A stretch of DNA of 64,000 nucleotides from Pyrenula massariospora (GCA_021030905.1 JAGFMI010000004.1:496001-560000); one strand, 5' to 3'; numbered from the stretch's first letter, positions 11,263 through 24,211 are shown. The notes: a model not told the origin generated them from the sequence alone. A program made the numbers and translations.

Positions 11263-14200
11263 TTAGAGCGAGCTTACAAAATCATGCCAGTCCTCCTCCT
11301 CGTTCAAGATATCCATCGTTACCGGCATCTTACTCAGCTGCTTCTCAACATTCAATCCTCCGGTTACTGTCTTTATGGGCTTCTTTATCGCATCAGACTT
11401 CTGCCGACGCCGCGAGCCATGTTGCCACTTCGATGGCGATGATTTGGTTGGACTTCGGCCTTGGCTAAGCTTCAGCGGTGATCGGTTATGTTTGATAGGA
11501 CTTGCACGGTTCCTCGAGCTCTGACCGTTATCTTGCGTATGAGATGTGATAACTGGTCGACCGGTAGATGGAAACTGTGAAATTGCATCATCGAAGACAT
11601 GGACCTGTTCCGCATCCTTTGGCAAGTCGAGAATCCATCTTCTATCATCGAGCAACCTTATGAGACTTTCCAAGACACTATTTCCGCTTCGCTCAAGTGT
11701 ACTCTTGCTTCCCACGATGACCAGTTTGCTCCTTGCTCTCGTGATGGCAACATTCACGCGTCTCCAATCCTTGAGCAGATCTCCGATATTATACGTCTCA
11801 TTACTCCGAACACAGCTGACAACCACAACCTCTTTATCACGACCTTGAAATTTATCTGCTGTGTGCATCTCAACTCCAGTGCGACCCAGATTTTGTCGTA
11901 GGAGGGAGAGCTGAGAGCGGTAGAAGGTGATGACACCTATAGATGATGATGGGACACCAGCGCATAGTAGGGAGTGAACAAGATGGGTTGTCATAGTCGC
12001 CTCAACAGAATTTGTTATACGTTGGCCATGGACAACCTCGCGGGCTGGGACGCCGTCGGTATTGAGAAACAGGACGCGGGCCGAAGGTTGTAATGCGTGG
12101 CGTAGCCAACAAGAAGATGGGCAGGCGACGGTAGAGGCCGAAGGTGAATGTCTATGTGTCGATAAGCCAGCTTCAGTGTTGACTAGATCAAGGCTTTGAG
12201 TGCCGAGGGCGGTCGTTCCGCATTTGAGGCGGTCAGAATAAATCAAGGTATTCGAGAGTAACATAATGTCCTCGCACATGCGGTATTGGTGCTCTAAATT
12301 GACCACAGAGTCAGGATTTCTGTCTGAGAGCATTTTGAATAGGCTGACATCAAGACCACCTTCTTGTGCCTCTTTATTCTGCACAAGCGGAGGAAGCTGA
12401 AAATGATCTCCTACCAGGATGAAGGTCTTCGCCATCCGAATCGGGCCGAGACAGACAGGCAGCGTGATTTGAGAAGCTTCATCGACAATACAATAGTCAA
12501 AGATTCGGGAGTTGAAAATGGAATGACTGATTCCTAGACAGGTCGTTGCCACTACCTTACTGTTGGCATAAACATCCTCAAGCTCCGCAATACTCTTCTT
12601 TGGCACGCCAGCAAGATCAGCGAAATTCTTGACGTCAGGGTGTACTTTCGCTGGAGCACCTAGTCGGAGGATCCTGATTCTGTCATCCTTGATTTTGAGC
12701 AGAATGTTGTCTACGGCGGTATGCGTATATGAAGTGAGTAGCACCGATTTGCCTTGTGATACAAGGGCACGAATGATGTGCGCGATTGTCGTTGTTTTGC
12801 CGGTTCCAGGCATGCCTAATACAAGGGCGTAATCTTTGGCACTCATTACCTTTTCGATAGCACACTTCTGGTCTACGTTCAACGTGTTTTCGGATGCTCT
12901 GCGTGAAAGGGGTTCCGAAGCTGAAGGTGTTTTGAAAATCGGTGTTCTGCCCTCAATTATCAACTCACGCAGATCTCGCGCTCGGAAAAGGTCCTTTTCC
13001 ATCATCCGAATCAGGTTATTGCGCACCCCAGCCATGCCGTTACTGAACTCGTCCTTGTCGAGGCGGTAAAGGGTTGGCTCTTCACCTAGCTTCGGTGTTG
13101 GTGTGGATGGATTCCCACTCGGATCAATCTCCATAATACCCCGGAATACTTGGTTCGTCTCGGCGTCGAATTTTCGGCCCTTTGTCCTGACGTTGTGCAA
13201 CCTGCGATCGACGGCAACAGACACCCTAGAAGGCCTGACTTTTGTTACATAGCCATTCGCGAGTGCAAAGTGCCCGTCTTCATCGGAAATCACGATCGGC
13301 TCCCCAACAGTAAGTTGCGATTCTGTGAACGAAAAATCTTGCGTAGGGTATTGTTTCACCAGGCTGTAGCGGTAACGATTAACCTTAGGGCCATCCCTAT
13401 CTTCATAAGCTGATCCAGGTTCGATGATAACTCTACTGAAGCATCGACCTAGCCGCTCACGCTCATAGCTAAGCATTGTCCACAATTCACGACGGATTTT
13501 CATTGCATCCCTCTCTTCCTTTGTAAGTAGATCGTCCCACTTCCTGAAGAAATCGGCATGAAGGGGTTTCAAGTGACGGACTGCCTCCTCAAACTTTTCT
13601 CCAAGTCCGCTTGTCTGACCGGTCCCACCGTCTATGAGCTTGTGATACGCAAAGCAAGATGGCTTGGCATAACATGCGTTACACATATAGGGCTTCTGAA
13701 TCATTGGTGGTAAGTCCAGTTTGTTATGGACATAGGACGCTAGAAAATTCCGTTGAATGATCATCTGACGGATTTCGTTCCGGATTCCTTCAATGCGAAA
13801 GGTTTTGGACGTCTCAAGATAGTAGAGAATTCCATATACTATCTCCAAGTCATACCGGTCCGACAACAGCAAGGTGTAAAGGGCGGTCTGAGCTCGGTGA
13901 CCTTCATTGGAATCCTTTTTCCCGGTCTTGAATTCAAACGGAACAGTCAAGGTTCGGGTAGAAGCAACTATTTGGTCTTGCATGACGACCTGGACGGTTG
14001 CATCAATATTGCCCTTTAGACCGTACATTGGAGACCAAACATGCTCTTCTACTTCGAGCACTTTGTTGATGCTAAAAAGAGATTGCGCTCCGTTTCGGTC
14101 TTGGGCAATTGATTCCTTTGAAGGACGGGCAGCAACAAACAATGCTGCCCAGTCCCTGAGATCAGTCATCTTGCTCATCAAGTAGTCCTCAGCCTCTGAA

Positions 14201-16402
14201 AGTGATACGTTGATTTCATAAAGTGATTCCAGGAATGAAGTTTGGAGAATATTATCGATAGTAATCATCAACCATTCCAGGTCCCAACGGTTCGACTGCA
14301 ATGCAGCTTGCAAAATTGCATGAAGAGCATGGCCGTACACCTGTGCTTTATTTGCTTCGGATGTAGCTTTTACTCGATCCTGGAGGACGGCGCGTCGGAG
14401 ACAAGTGAACGAATCCGCAACAACGGTAGCAGAGATCAGGTGATCTGGATGTAGAATAATCATGTGGTTGACATCATCCACGACACAATGGCCGCACGGA
14501 TCGAATTCGCCAATGAGATGAACATGGGAACCTTTCACAGCCGGGGTGTCAAACCATGCTTGACGAAGAAGTATAACCTTCATTTGATTTGTTCTCTCTG
14601 CTTTCACGGACAATACCTGACCAAGTCAGCACAATTCCCATACAAAAAAGCGCCAAGGTATATGGGGTCAGAGGTTGAAAGGAATATATATACCTACTTT
14701 CTCCGGCCGTGATCTCCCTTCAGAACTTCGGTAGACAGACTCGGCAACATCAAGGATGAGGTAGCGCTTGATAGCCCTCGCTTTATTTGACCCCTTAGAT
14801 GAAAGATTTAGTCGTAGATACACAAAGGTACTAATAGAGCAAACTAACAGGATCGAACGCCTTGGAGAGCTTCATACCGGCATCTACTACATTTAGGGAC
14901 CTTTCCACCTGAGTCCAGGTATCTTCGTCAAAATCGTCATCAAATTCATCAACCCCATCATGAGCAGTCTTCATTACCAGAGGTTCTACTGCCTCCTCTC
15001 CATCGACCGGTGTCCGTTCATGTTGTAATTGTGCTCCATTCTCGTCTACTTGCCGACTGTCCGCTGTAAGATCATCTAAATCGATACCCAAGAAAGTTTC
15101 ATCATCGTCATCAAATTCGTCATCGTCGTGAAGGGCCTTATTACCTGGCGGTGATGAAGAGCGTCCAGCCACAGGTACTATTTCGGTAGTACACCTCACG
15201 GCAGATTTGGGCGAGCGTTGTGGGATTCCTGGTTCAGGTGGATTAGACAGTTCTGGTTGCCCCTGTGCTCCTCGTGTAGACCCATCTGCTGTAGTGAGAT
15301 CAGTTTCTTCTATGAGGGCTTCGTCAAGTTCGTCATCTCCAAACTCGGAGGACTGGCCTAATTTACTCAGGATCCCGCCATCGCTACGTTGCTCTGGCTC
15401 CGTCGCATCCACTTTCTCCGTTGTATCTGCGAATGCCACTCTTGCGCGTCGAGGCTGTGGCGAAGAAGATGGTAAGGGCAGCTGATCGTGACGCTCTGGG
15501 AGTGGGGAAGAGCTTGACGGGCCAGAAGTTTCCGGCCTTGCATTTCGTGTCATACTCTCCTGTATCTTCTCGACTAAGAGACTGACCCGGGATACTTTCG
15601 GGTGTTCCGGCGCTAATATTGCATCTTTATTCTCTGAGAACATATCTCTGACTCGATTGAATGATGCTTCAGGGTCAACCTTCCTTCTCTTTGACTTTGA
15701 TGACGGCCACTCAATTCCACAGCTAATGGATCTTCGAAGGCCACTGTCCTTCCCGCCACCAGGTCCTGGAGTCTGAGGGGACGAACTTATCAAGTGGGCA
15801 AAATTGGGAAATGGTTTCCTCTCATCGCTTGACTTGAGAATACTCGTATCAGCATATCTGTTCCAGAGATCGATTGCAGGATCTGCCTGAGGTGTTTTGA
15901 GAACTTGTTGGAGATTTTGTAGGTCGAGAGAGTCTTTCTGAAGAAGATGCGTAGATCGCTCAGCCTGCGACGTAGAAATAGGTGACGAACTTCTCGCACG
16001 CTTTTTGCCACGCTTACTTGATCGCACTGTGCTTGCTGGATCCGAACTGCGAGGGTCATGTTGCCAATACACATGGTCGTCAGGCGTGAGTGCTTTGGAC
16101 TCTCGGTTCAGGGCGTCTTCGGTATTGCCAATCAGATCCGCAAGAGGTATGCGCATCGGAACAGGCGTTTGGGGACATTCTCTTTGTTCGTTTATCAGAC
16201 TCTTCTGCGAGCTCTGGGTCTTTGGGCTTCCAGAAAGTTGTCCCTCCTCCCCAGTCTTTACAGGAACATTCTCCTTTTCATCTGTGCTGTATTTGTGGGA
16301 GGTCTTCGCTTCGCTGACAATCGTAGTATCATTTTCTGCAAAGTAGAAAGATTTTAGCTTCTTCCGAGACGGCGAGGAAACTCCTAACGGAGCTGAAGGC
16401 AT
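11263..16402 (-). CDS. DNA2: DNA replication ATP-dependent nuclease/helicase Dna2
   Basis: Three exons, 16402-14849, 14793-14698 and 14616-11263, with introns of 55 and 81 nt; the product is about 1667 aa. The N-terminal 500 residues are Ser/Pro-rich and acidic, apparently disordered. The small second exon encodes RYLILDVAESVY, typical of the start of the Dna2 core. The RecB-like nuclease shows GNIDATV (Asp about 755) and EFKTGKK (Glu 778, Lys 780). Fe-S cluster cysteines are near 622, 862, 865 and 871, with the human CxxCx5C spacing. The superfamily 1 helicase has Walker A GMPGTGKTT (about 1151-1158), DEAS, QYRM and a late VAITRAR motif. It trims long flaps during Okazaki-fragment maturation and resects double-strand breaks in the nucleus. 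All key residues are present, so it looks functional. Confidence 0.95.
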
Positions 16403-16931
16403 GTCGAGGAAACGTTCTGTAGCGGACAGGACTCATTGCGAAATGATTTCTTCATCAGATGAGAATTGCTGTGAGAGAATAGATAGATCCATAGCATCAG
16501 TTCTCTCGTTTGGCGCCATATCAGCTTTGCTCGAAACGTGCGCAGCTTTTGTTTACTCGATGGATGCAAAGCTCGTTGGCGGGGTCAAGCGCGTCGGGAA
16601 CGCGAAACTCGCGTCAACCATACACGTGACCCCGCATGCGTCTGATATGTTTACCTTAGATAGAGACGCCACGAGCTTTTCGCATCGGGTGGACATGGTT
16701 ATGAAATTAGTTGTATGAAACCTTTTTAATAGGCACATGCAATTTTGACATCTCGATATCTAGTCTATCTGCTTGCTCTAATGCCTTCTGAAAGTGCACC
16801 AAAAATCGCTCCCAGTATATCAGCAGATACCCAAACCATGTCCCTAGCGAAGAAAATGGCTCAACAACTGTGAATTGTCTCCAAGCTCCGTAGTCCTAAG
16901 CCTGCAAACCAAAGATACTTGAAATTTCCCA
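16403..16931. other. Intergenic
   Basis: About 530 bp between the DNA2 start and the end of the carrier gene, which lie on the same strand. No gene seen. Confidence 0.55.
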
Positions 16932-17999
16932 TCAGTCGCTCTTCAACTTCCTAAAAAAATCCATCACACCGGTATAAACGACTAGAAGCACGCCACCGCC
17001 AGGACCTAATCTCAGGACCTTGGGTATGAAGCCTTTATAGAGCGCACCAAAACCTTCTTCTCTCATGACCGTAGCCAGGGCAGGCCACGCCCAATTATAC
17101 TTTGGCACACTACCGGCAATTTTCGGACTGTTTTGTATCCTCGACTTGACAACATCCATTGGCGTATTCAAGATGGTGCCGACTGTTCCACCTATTGAAC
17201 CTGCCAATATCTGATTTTGAATTTTCTGAGCCTGGCTGTTCGGGTCGGGTGTGGGAAGAAGCTCTTTAACCTGGAAGATACAGCCGAAATAGCCCGCGTT
17301 CCACAGAATATGACGCCAAAGTGTTGACTCAAGACCATTGTACAACGCCAAAGGGCCTTCGTTCTTCACTGTTTTGACCACACAATCCACGATGCCATTG
17401 TACTTTCCAGCAGACGCCCGGTCCTGCATGCGAATCTTGACCAGCTCGAAAGGTACAACAACGAATGACTCGGTAGCTCCAGCAGTTGCACCCGTTAATA
17501 TCGATAAAGGCTGGGTTTCTTTGGTAGCTCCAAACATTTTTCTATAGAACTGTCCCCACTGTTCATTTGCGGCGAATTTGGTTGCACGCTTTGGTGCCTC
17601 CATCATGATGGGAGCCATGATGCCACGGTACAATCGAGAGAAGCCTTCATTTTTAATGATCTTTCGGAAGCAGTCGACCATCCCAGTATAATGGTCCTGG
17701 CCAGGAATTGCTTTGCCCGATTGAAGCTGTCTTTACCGAGTCAGCGCGTTGTACGACAGAGTGCAGCGAGACATACACCCGAGTCTTGACGACATCTAAG
17801 GGGTACCTGTAGAGCCACTGATAAGCTGAATCGTCCTCAAATCGGCCTTGAGAATTTTTCATACATCACTAGGATCTAGCAAGTCAATTAGCATAAACTT
17901 CCCCGGCTACTTGCGGCGGTCACGACAAACCTCCGAGACACCAGCTATACCGCCGGCTGCAAACTGATAGCGAAAAGGAAGGGCTTTATCGGAAGACAT
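16932..17999 (-). CDS. ODC1: Mitochondrial 2-oxodicarboxylate carrier
   Basis: Four exons, 17999-17931, 17875-17865, 17806-17777 and 17730-16932; the introns are 55, 58 and 46 nt. Exon 2 is only 11 nt, yet it is needed to restore SEILVMYPLDVVKTRV, the first carrier signature. The product is 302 aa, the standard six-helix, three-repeat length. Signatures visible: YPLDVVKTRV, PFELVKIRM and TPMDVVKSRI. The whole chain resembles yeast Odc1/Odc2 and human SLC25A21, which exchange 2-oxoadipate and 2-oxoglutarate across the inner mitochondrial membrane and serve lysine metabolism. Assignment within the carrier family is by overall recognition of the repeats and flanks (KRATKFAANEQW), so the transported acid is likely but not proven. 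All codons are open after splicing. Confidence 0.88.
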
Positions 18000-19441
18000 G
18001 ATGAATAAGGAGCGGATGTAGTGGGCAAAGAGATGTAGGCAAAGAATGAGAACAGCTATATGCGGTAGCTGAATTTCACCTCTGTTTACTGTAAAGCTGC
18101 ACCTTATCTGATCAAGGAATTTCTTGTGTTAAGCTTCAAAAGCTTAAGCAATCAGATGCCGCTATTCCCTTTCCGCAATAGCCCATATGCGGGGCGTCTC
18201 CGGCAGGAACATGCGGGACGCTCATCAGCACGGAAAGGTGGATTTCCAAACATGAACTATCAATAGGTATCGTCTAAGATTTACTCTGCCTTTGGTTTTC
18301 GTTATAGTTTGTCATACGTCATTTGACTTGCTAGGCTATTTGTGTCGCTCTGCACACCTGATCTCACGGAGCTTCCATCGTCGATGAAGGGGTTGACGGC
18401 GCGTCCCGCGACCCTCCCCACGAGCACCGTCTTCAGAGGTGTCGTGGGAAATGACCCTACCGAAGCAAATGTTATTACAGATTGAACGGGAACTCTACTG
18501 CTCGCCTGCGTCTTCCTTCTGTTACACTCTATGTGGTGAACCTCGCTGCTGGCCTTTGCGATTTCGGGTAACATTGTTTTTATTTGGTGTTATCAACAAG
18601 GTAAAGGCTCGTGCTCAGAGTCAAGGAGACCGGACGCTACTGCCGATGCTGCCCTGAGCCTTTCCACCCGCCGACTTAAGAGATGACATTAAACGCCAAC
18701 GCGGCCACAACCACACCATCCCGAGATATTGCAAGGCTCTGAATCATCATAACGTACCCTACCTTACGATGAATAGGATCTATTCGATGATTTAGTTGAC
18801 CACTTGACTGCCACAGCCGAGGTCCCCAAGAAATACTGAACTAATATGAGATACCAAATCCTCACCTTCTTCTCGCCAGGGAGTACCCCGTAGAAGCTCA
18901 GAAAGCTCTAATATTTAAACTATTGTTTGCTCATGTCATTTGAGGATGGCTCAATCAAGTTCTTTTGTTTTCTTTCTCTAATGCTCTTCCGTTGGTCGTT
19001 CTGTGAGGAGTTCAAAGCAGGCTGGCCGGGTTACTAAATTTACCATTGATGATGGCTGCAAAGCTCATACAGCCAACAATAAGGCGAAAAATTTAACGCA
19101 CGATCTCTAGAAAGGAGCTGCAGCTGCTCGATTGCATACTGTGAGGCGGAAAACGCTGTCCTATATGTTTGTCACTAACACTGAGTAGATACCCGGCAAC
19201 AACTTGCCGACAGAACATCAGTGGCGACCCTCTCTATCTAATTAACTTGATAGGTGGCTGGCTCAACAACATGGAAGATTCTGAAGGTCTTAAATACTTA
19301 AACTATCCCAAAGCCATTACGATCTCCAATTCCGTGTTATTGAAACCACTCCTTTACCTTCTCACACGTCATCCGGTTGTTCCGCACTATCCCGGACCGG
19401 TGTTGTGCTGAGTACCGAATCCTCTCGTTTGCAGAGGTCAT
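18000..19441. other. Intergenic, no gene seen
   Basis: About 1.4 kb with only short ORFs lacking motifs. It includes the promoter of the mitochondrial carrier gene at its left end. Confidence 0.55.
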
Positions 19442-20659
19442 TCAGACAGACACTTTACCTGCTATTACGTCTTTCCAAACTTTTGCGATGCACACACAGA
19501 CTAAAGGGAACACTTTTTGCCCACTGCCGTCAGTTTTCCAGCCACGTTGAGCGACAAGTGCCTCATCGTACTCTTGCGCTTTGGCCGTATACGATAGTCC
19601 CGCGGCCCAGCCGTCATCCCATATGATAGTAATTTCAACCATGTCGCCACGATCAAAGCTAAACTCATCTTGATGTCTTGCATCGTACGCCCAGAGGACG
19701 CTGACTTTATCGCCAACATAGATGACCCCGCTGGAGTAGTAGTCTTTGAAGGAAACGAGTTGGTTTATCTCCAAATTGCTATTTGCGAAGATTGGAGGCT
19801 TAAAGGTCGAGTTCGCGTGAGAAGGTTCTCTTTCCTCATACTGGGGTTCGCCGGTTGTCTTCTTCGTATTGTGATTTGATCGAAAGAGAGATCTAAGTGA
19901 TAACTTGGAGGCGGTGACGTTTCGTGCCCGAAACGTCCTCTTGTAGATTTCACCCTCAAATAAGACAATCTCAAAGGGTCGCAAATGCTCAAGCTCTGCC
20001 GTCTGGACACTTGCGAGACTATGCCGGTCCGCTATGGAGGACGACGCTCGGGTGTTCATCAGCATGCTAGAGGCGTCTGCTGCCTTGCGAAAAGTGGGAA
20101 GGTGTTTTTCTAATTCGGCTTGTTGGTCCGGAACGGAGGGCCTGCCGATTGATCAGTTGCCTACCTTCTAGTCCAACAGGAATAGAATGTCTCACATTTG
20201 CATGACTGTCAGTAGAAGACTTATGCAACTTATTTGGCTCAGCAATCGATGCTCGTAGTCCTTTAACGTCCCGTCATTCCAAACCACGTTCGCTCTCTGC
20301 CTGCGATTGAACGAAAACCTATCTCTACTACTGTCTTCCCCCGAGACCTCGTCGATCTTCCGCCTAAGATCGCACGCGATCAGGTCCGTGATGTTCAAGC
20401 TTTCTTTTAATTGGTCTAAAACTCGTTCGTGAATATCATAGCCTTGAGACTGTTTCTGGATCCACTCTTGGAGAGTAAAGACCGAGGTGGCAACGACATT
20501 GCATTGATTTGCTAGTGCCTGTAATGTAATCTCTGCTTTCTTATACCGATGAGCTCCAGCGTAAATATCATTCGAGATTTTGACCAACTTGTACGATAAT
20601 CCTATACAAGTATTAACTAGCGCTAGTATCGAAACCGAATCCATAGCGGGTTGAAACAA
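19442..20659 (-). CDS. Fungal STAND-type N-terminal domain fused to an SH3 domain
   Basis: Two exons, 20659-20196 and 20141-19442, separated by a 54-nt intron; 387 aa. The first about 155 residues, starting near MDSVSILALVNTCIGLSYK, look like the alpha-helical fungal N-terminal domain that precedes NTPase or ankyrin modules in many STAND proteins. The ATG at 20644 (MDSVS) is an equally good start. Instead of an NTPase, the protein ends in an SH3-like domain at about 302-365: VLWAYDARHQDEFSF, DRGDMVEI, WDDGWAAG and a final VFPLVCV. SH3 domains bind proline-rich ligands, so this could be an adaptor that brings the N-terminal helical domain to partners. Whether the N-domain acts in cell death, as its HeLo relatives do, cannot be read here. 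Confidence 0.72.
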
Positions 20660-22046
20660 GATACAGGCAAGAGATCAACGAAAGATAAACAAGAGCGAGG
20701 GGCAAGCGAAGTGCTTTGATGATGGCTGTGCTCGCAGCCACGCACTGCCCAGCGCCACAGCCATGGGTTTGCCGACTGGCCAAAAGCTGATGGCTGCCAG
20801 CTAGAACCGGTTCAAGGCTAGATAGACGCCACACCTACAAGCTGGCATTGAGAGCTGAATGGCAGAATCACAGGCCAAAGCTGTTAGAGAATGAATTTTA
20901 TCGACATACGTAGAGAATATTCAAAGTAGAAAATCTTGTTGAGCTCATTGATACTTGCATTCTCTACTAGGCACTTAAATAGCCCGTTGCTACCCCGCCT
21001 ACTAATAGACATAATTAAGGAACCTACCGCAATTTGCTTGCCCAGAGCTCCGAGCTTGAGTAAAACGCTTTAAGAAATTGACCGTGGCCTTGCCGATATA
21101 ACAACGGCAAGCAGAGCGCACGTGAATAAGGGCGTCTCATTCATCGAACCAGCCTCTGCCAAGATTTGCATGCTCTTGATTATCAAACGCAGTATTCAGA
21201 AGCCACGGCAGCAGTATCCACGGTATCTGAACTCCGGCATCAATTCCGTGAGTATTTAGACAGAGATAACCAAAGAGTAGCTACCCACACCTAAGAGGAC
21301 AATCGGTCCCTATAGAGGAGCGGATGTCTTGTATTAAGGGAGGAATCACCCAATAAGCCCGGAGCAGACATCTACAACGCCGTCAACTGCATAATCAAGG
21401 GCCAACTAAGATATCAGACTCCAATCTCCTCACCAAAATTCGCAACAGGTGCGCTCACAAGCAAGAGGGCAGCTTGGACAGTCAGTGCTAAGTTTGGGAC
21501 GAGTTTAGGTTAAGGCCGACCGCTCACTAAGTCCGCCGCTCCGGTCTTACCAAGTTCTCCAGGCAAGAATAGCCCCGAAACTACGCCTCCGACCTGCGGT
21601 AATTAGGGCCTTTGTCTCCTATTATTAAGGCCACTCTCCAGCCTTTAGATACCTAAAATACAGCCTCTATGGAACATTGTTCATCCCCAGGCACCGCTCT
21701 CTGATCCATGCTATCACCAAATTTCCCCCTTCCTCTCCGCAAAATTCTTCCGATGCATGACTTGCCGCTTGCAATCTCTCTGCGAAGCCGGTAATTCCTT
21801 CAGCTTGACGGTACGTTTGTCATGCAATATTCAAACTCAGTGCTACTTTTACTGTTGGCAGTCAGACCGTCTAACTCTTCTCAATACTAGGGTGACAACC
21901 CAGAGTCCAGGGAAGAACTTGTAGATGACTATCATGATTCACATCCTTGGCAATAGTGCATAATCTGGTACTCTTGCTATTCGGGTGCCTGAGCCGATGC
22001 GACGGTTAACCTAGAGTGTTCTGTCAATATCTATATCTGGGTTATC
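20660..22046. other. Intergenic, no gene seen
   Basis: About 1.4 kb almost without ORFs over 60 codons. No repeat or RNA gene recognised. Confidence 0.5.
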
Positions 22047-23085
22047 ATGTCGCCAACCGCATTTCCTCTATTCCCGGCGCTTCCCACCGAGCTTAGGAAC
22101 AACATCTGGGAGTTCGCCATCGCATTCCAATTTCAAGACGTCGCCAATCGACTCCCACGACGCTGGTCTGAAAAGAAGGCTCTATACGTCCACATCTGGG
22201 ACCCCTACGACGTGCTAAGACTCCGCTGCGAGGAAAATGACTTTCAAACCCTCGTCCACTGCCTTCCTCTCTCCGCTGTCTCCCGCGAGACGCGCATGAA
22301 CGTCGCCGAATTCTGCAGGTTGCTAGCGCCGTCTGTGCAGTTGGGTTACGTTACAAGCACTTTCTGGTCGCCCGAGCCGCCCGAGAACGGTGCTAAGCCT
22401 GTCGTGCTTAAGAACGTACACGGGCGCCCTAGTATAGAGACTCTCGAGCATGTATTTCCTCGTCCGATAAAATTAACCATCAGCCCAGGGCAGTTTAGGT
22501 CGGCAGAGCACCTCGTTGGCACAGTGTCTCGATCCTTTGGCAATAAGATTCAAAGCCTGATCATGCATGTATGGCACGATAAGTGTAGTTCTGTGGAGAG
22601 TGCATACTGGTCCGATATAGGTACAGCGCCTATCAGGATGTGAGTAGCTTGATCTCAATAATTTGGGGACGTATCGTAATGGATCCTATACTAATCTGCA
22701 TAACAGCGAAATTATACCAGATCACAATTCTGAAGCAGACCCGGCTATCATCTACGTGACAAGAAACCGGGAGTTGTATGCGTCAAAGAGCTTCTGGCAG
22801 AGTCTCCGCGATAGTAAAGCTACTTCAAATTATAATCCTGAAGCTGACCACGCCATTATCTACGTGATGGGGGATAAAAAAATGCGCGTCCCTGAGAGCT
22901 TCTGGCAGAATGAAACCGAATCAGTTACGGACCTGGCCACGCATCTCCTGAGAATGTATGAGCTTTTTGATGCCTCCATGGGAATATTACCGCACCTCGA
23001 GCACATTGAGGTGAATCTCGGATACCTGTGGATCGGTAGTGATCCAAATACTGGCATTGCCACGACTTGGAGACGGTGCTATTGA
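22047..23085 (+). CDS. 2EXR-domain protein
   Basis: Two exons, 22047-22639 and 22707-23085, joined across a 67-nt GTGAGT intron; 323 aa. The N-terminus FPLFPALPTELRNNIWEFA is the 2EXR motif, a very common fungal module of unknown biochemical role that superficially resembles F-box starts. The rest contains short positively charged segments and two nearly repeated blocks in exon 2, each with a form of NxEAD-x-AIIYV followed by a SFWQ after about 12 residues (22730-22800 and 22830-22905), which suggests a small internal duplication. No catalytic motif is visible. The gene is likely real because splicing joins two open frames in phase, but its function is unknown. Confidence 0.7.
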
Positions 23086-23611
23086 ATAAGCAATCCACTC
23101 TGAAGGAGGTGATAATGCCTCCGATGCTTTTACACAGGGCTATTTATTGCTTGAACCTGTGGAGCAGAGCGAAGATTTCCATTAAGAATTGTTAATAGTG
23201 GAGCACCCAGCCACCCTGAAGGAGTGTTTGTTGATGCTGTGTAGTTGGATTTTAGGGTTCGATGAAGACTACCGTCGGTAACAAGGATGGGCATTTGAAT
23301 TCAGTGTTATACTTACAACGTGGCAGGAATTGTGATAATAATGATGGCTCATTCGTTTTCAGATGTTTTGTGTCACTTGCGATTCAGTTTGAGAGCGTTA
23401 AGGCGAGAGTATATTCGGTTTGTTGTTGGAAATTGGTCTTGATGTGATCGTCAAAGATCTTCTCGACAGGTATAAAAAGCAGGGCTATTTGATCCATATT
23501 CATCCATAATCAATCCATTCACAGTCTTCCCAGCATTCTGATTTTTTCCATCAAGCAACTCAAGTCTTTACAAAATGCCTCAAGGCAAAAGGTTCTACCT
23601 AGAGAAACAAA
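23086..23611. other. Intergenic with promoter of the small secreted gene
   Basis: About 525 bp. It contains a good TATA box (listed separately). A forward ORF near 23262-23447 has no supporting features. Confidence 0.5.
23471..23478 (+). promoter_or_regulatory. TATA box of the small secreted-protein gene
   Basis: TATAAAAA lies about 140 bp before the ATG at 23612, with a pyrimidine-rich leader in between. This is a near-consensus TATA element and fits a regulated, highly expressed small gene. Confidence 0.55.
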
Positions 23612-24211
23612 ATGCGTTCTTTCGGACTAGCTACCATCTCCGCCGTTGCTCTAGCAGCACTTGTGCAATTCTCCCCCACTCCCATGCTGGCCGCAGTTCT
23701 AGCAGCCGTTGCCGCCGGTATGGGCACCGCAGGCAATGTCGCTGGTGTAGTTGGCTCTGTCGCTGGTGTAGTTGGCTCTGTCGCTGGTGCCGTCGCAACC
23801 GGTATAGTAGTCGCCAACGATAATAAACGCTGGACAGGTCGCTTTCAGAAACTTAGTCGCCAAGCCGACAATATGGACCAGCAGGCCTGGAATGACTGCC
23901 ACAAACAACTCGGTTCCGCAACTGTCACTTTCTCATCTCCAGTTAAGGGCAGTAAGTAACCTTATCCACATCTCCGCTCCTTCCCCCTTCCTCTACCCTG
24001 GATACTCGGATAATACAAGAGAAGTAAAAAAAAGGAAGCTAACACCTAGTCACCAGATGTGCTCGTCAAAGGTGTCCCTCCAGCCTGCATGACCCTAGTC
24101 ACCGTCATCACCGGCGTGCATGACAAGAGCAACCCCGTGCCCATGGCACAGACTCCGTCCTCTTCACACGACTGGGTGATCCGCACATCAAAGAGATCCA
24201 ACATGCCCTGA
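23612..24211 (+). CDS. Small secreted protein with a glycine-zipper tandem repeat
   Basis: Two exons, 23612-23951 and 24057-24211, with a 105-nt GTAAGT intron; 164 aa. Residues 1-28 form a hydrophobic signal peptide. It is followed by an Ala/Gly/Val segment in which AGVVGSV is tandemly repeated, giving regular small residues every four positions, a glycine-zipper pattern that packs helices or inserts in membranes. After it come a polar linker, a basic RFQKLSRQADN region and two isolated cysteines. An upstream ATG at 23575 opens another frame; I prefer 23612 because only it gives a signal peptide and a continuation in exon 2. I recognise no family. Membrane-active or self-assembling behaviour is a guess from the repeat. 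Confidence 0.6.
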
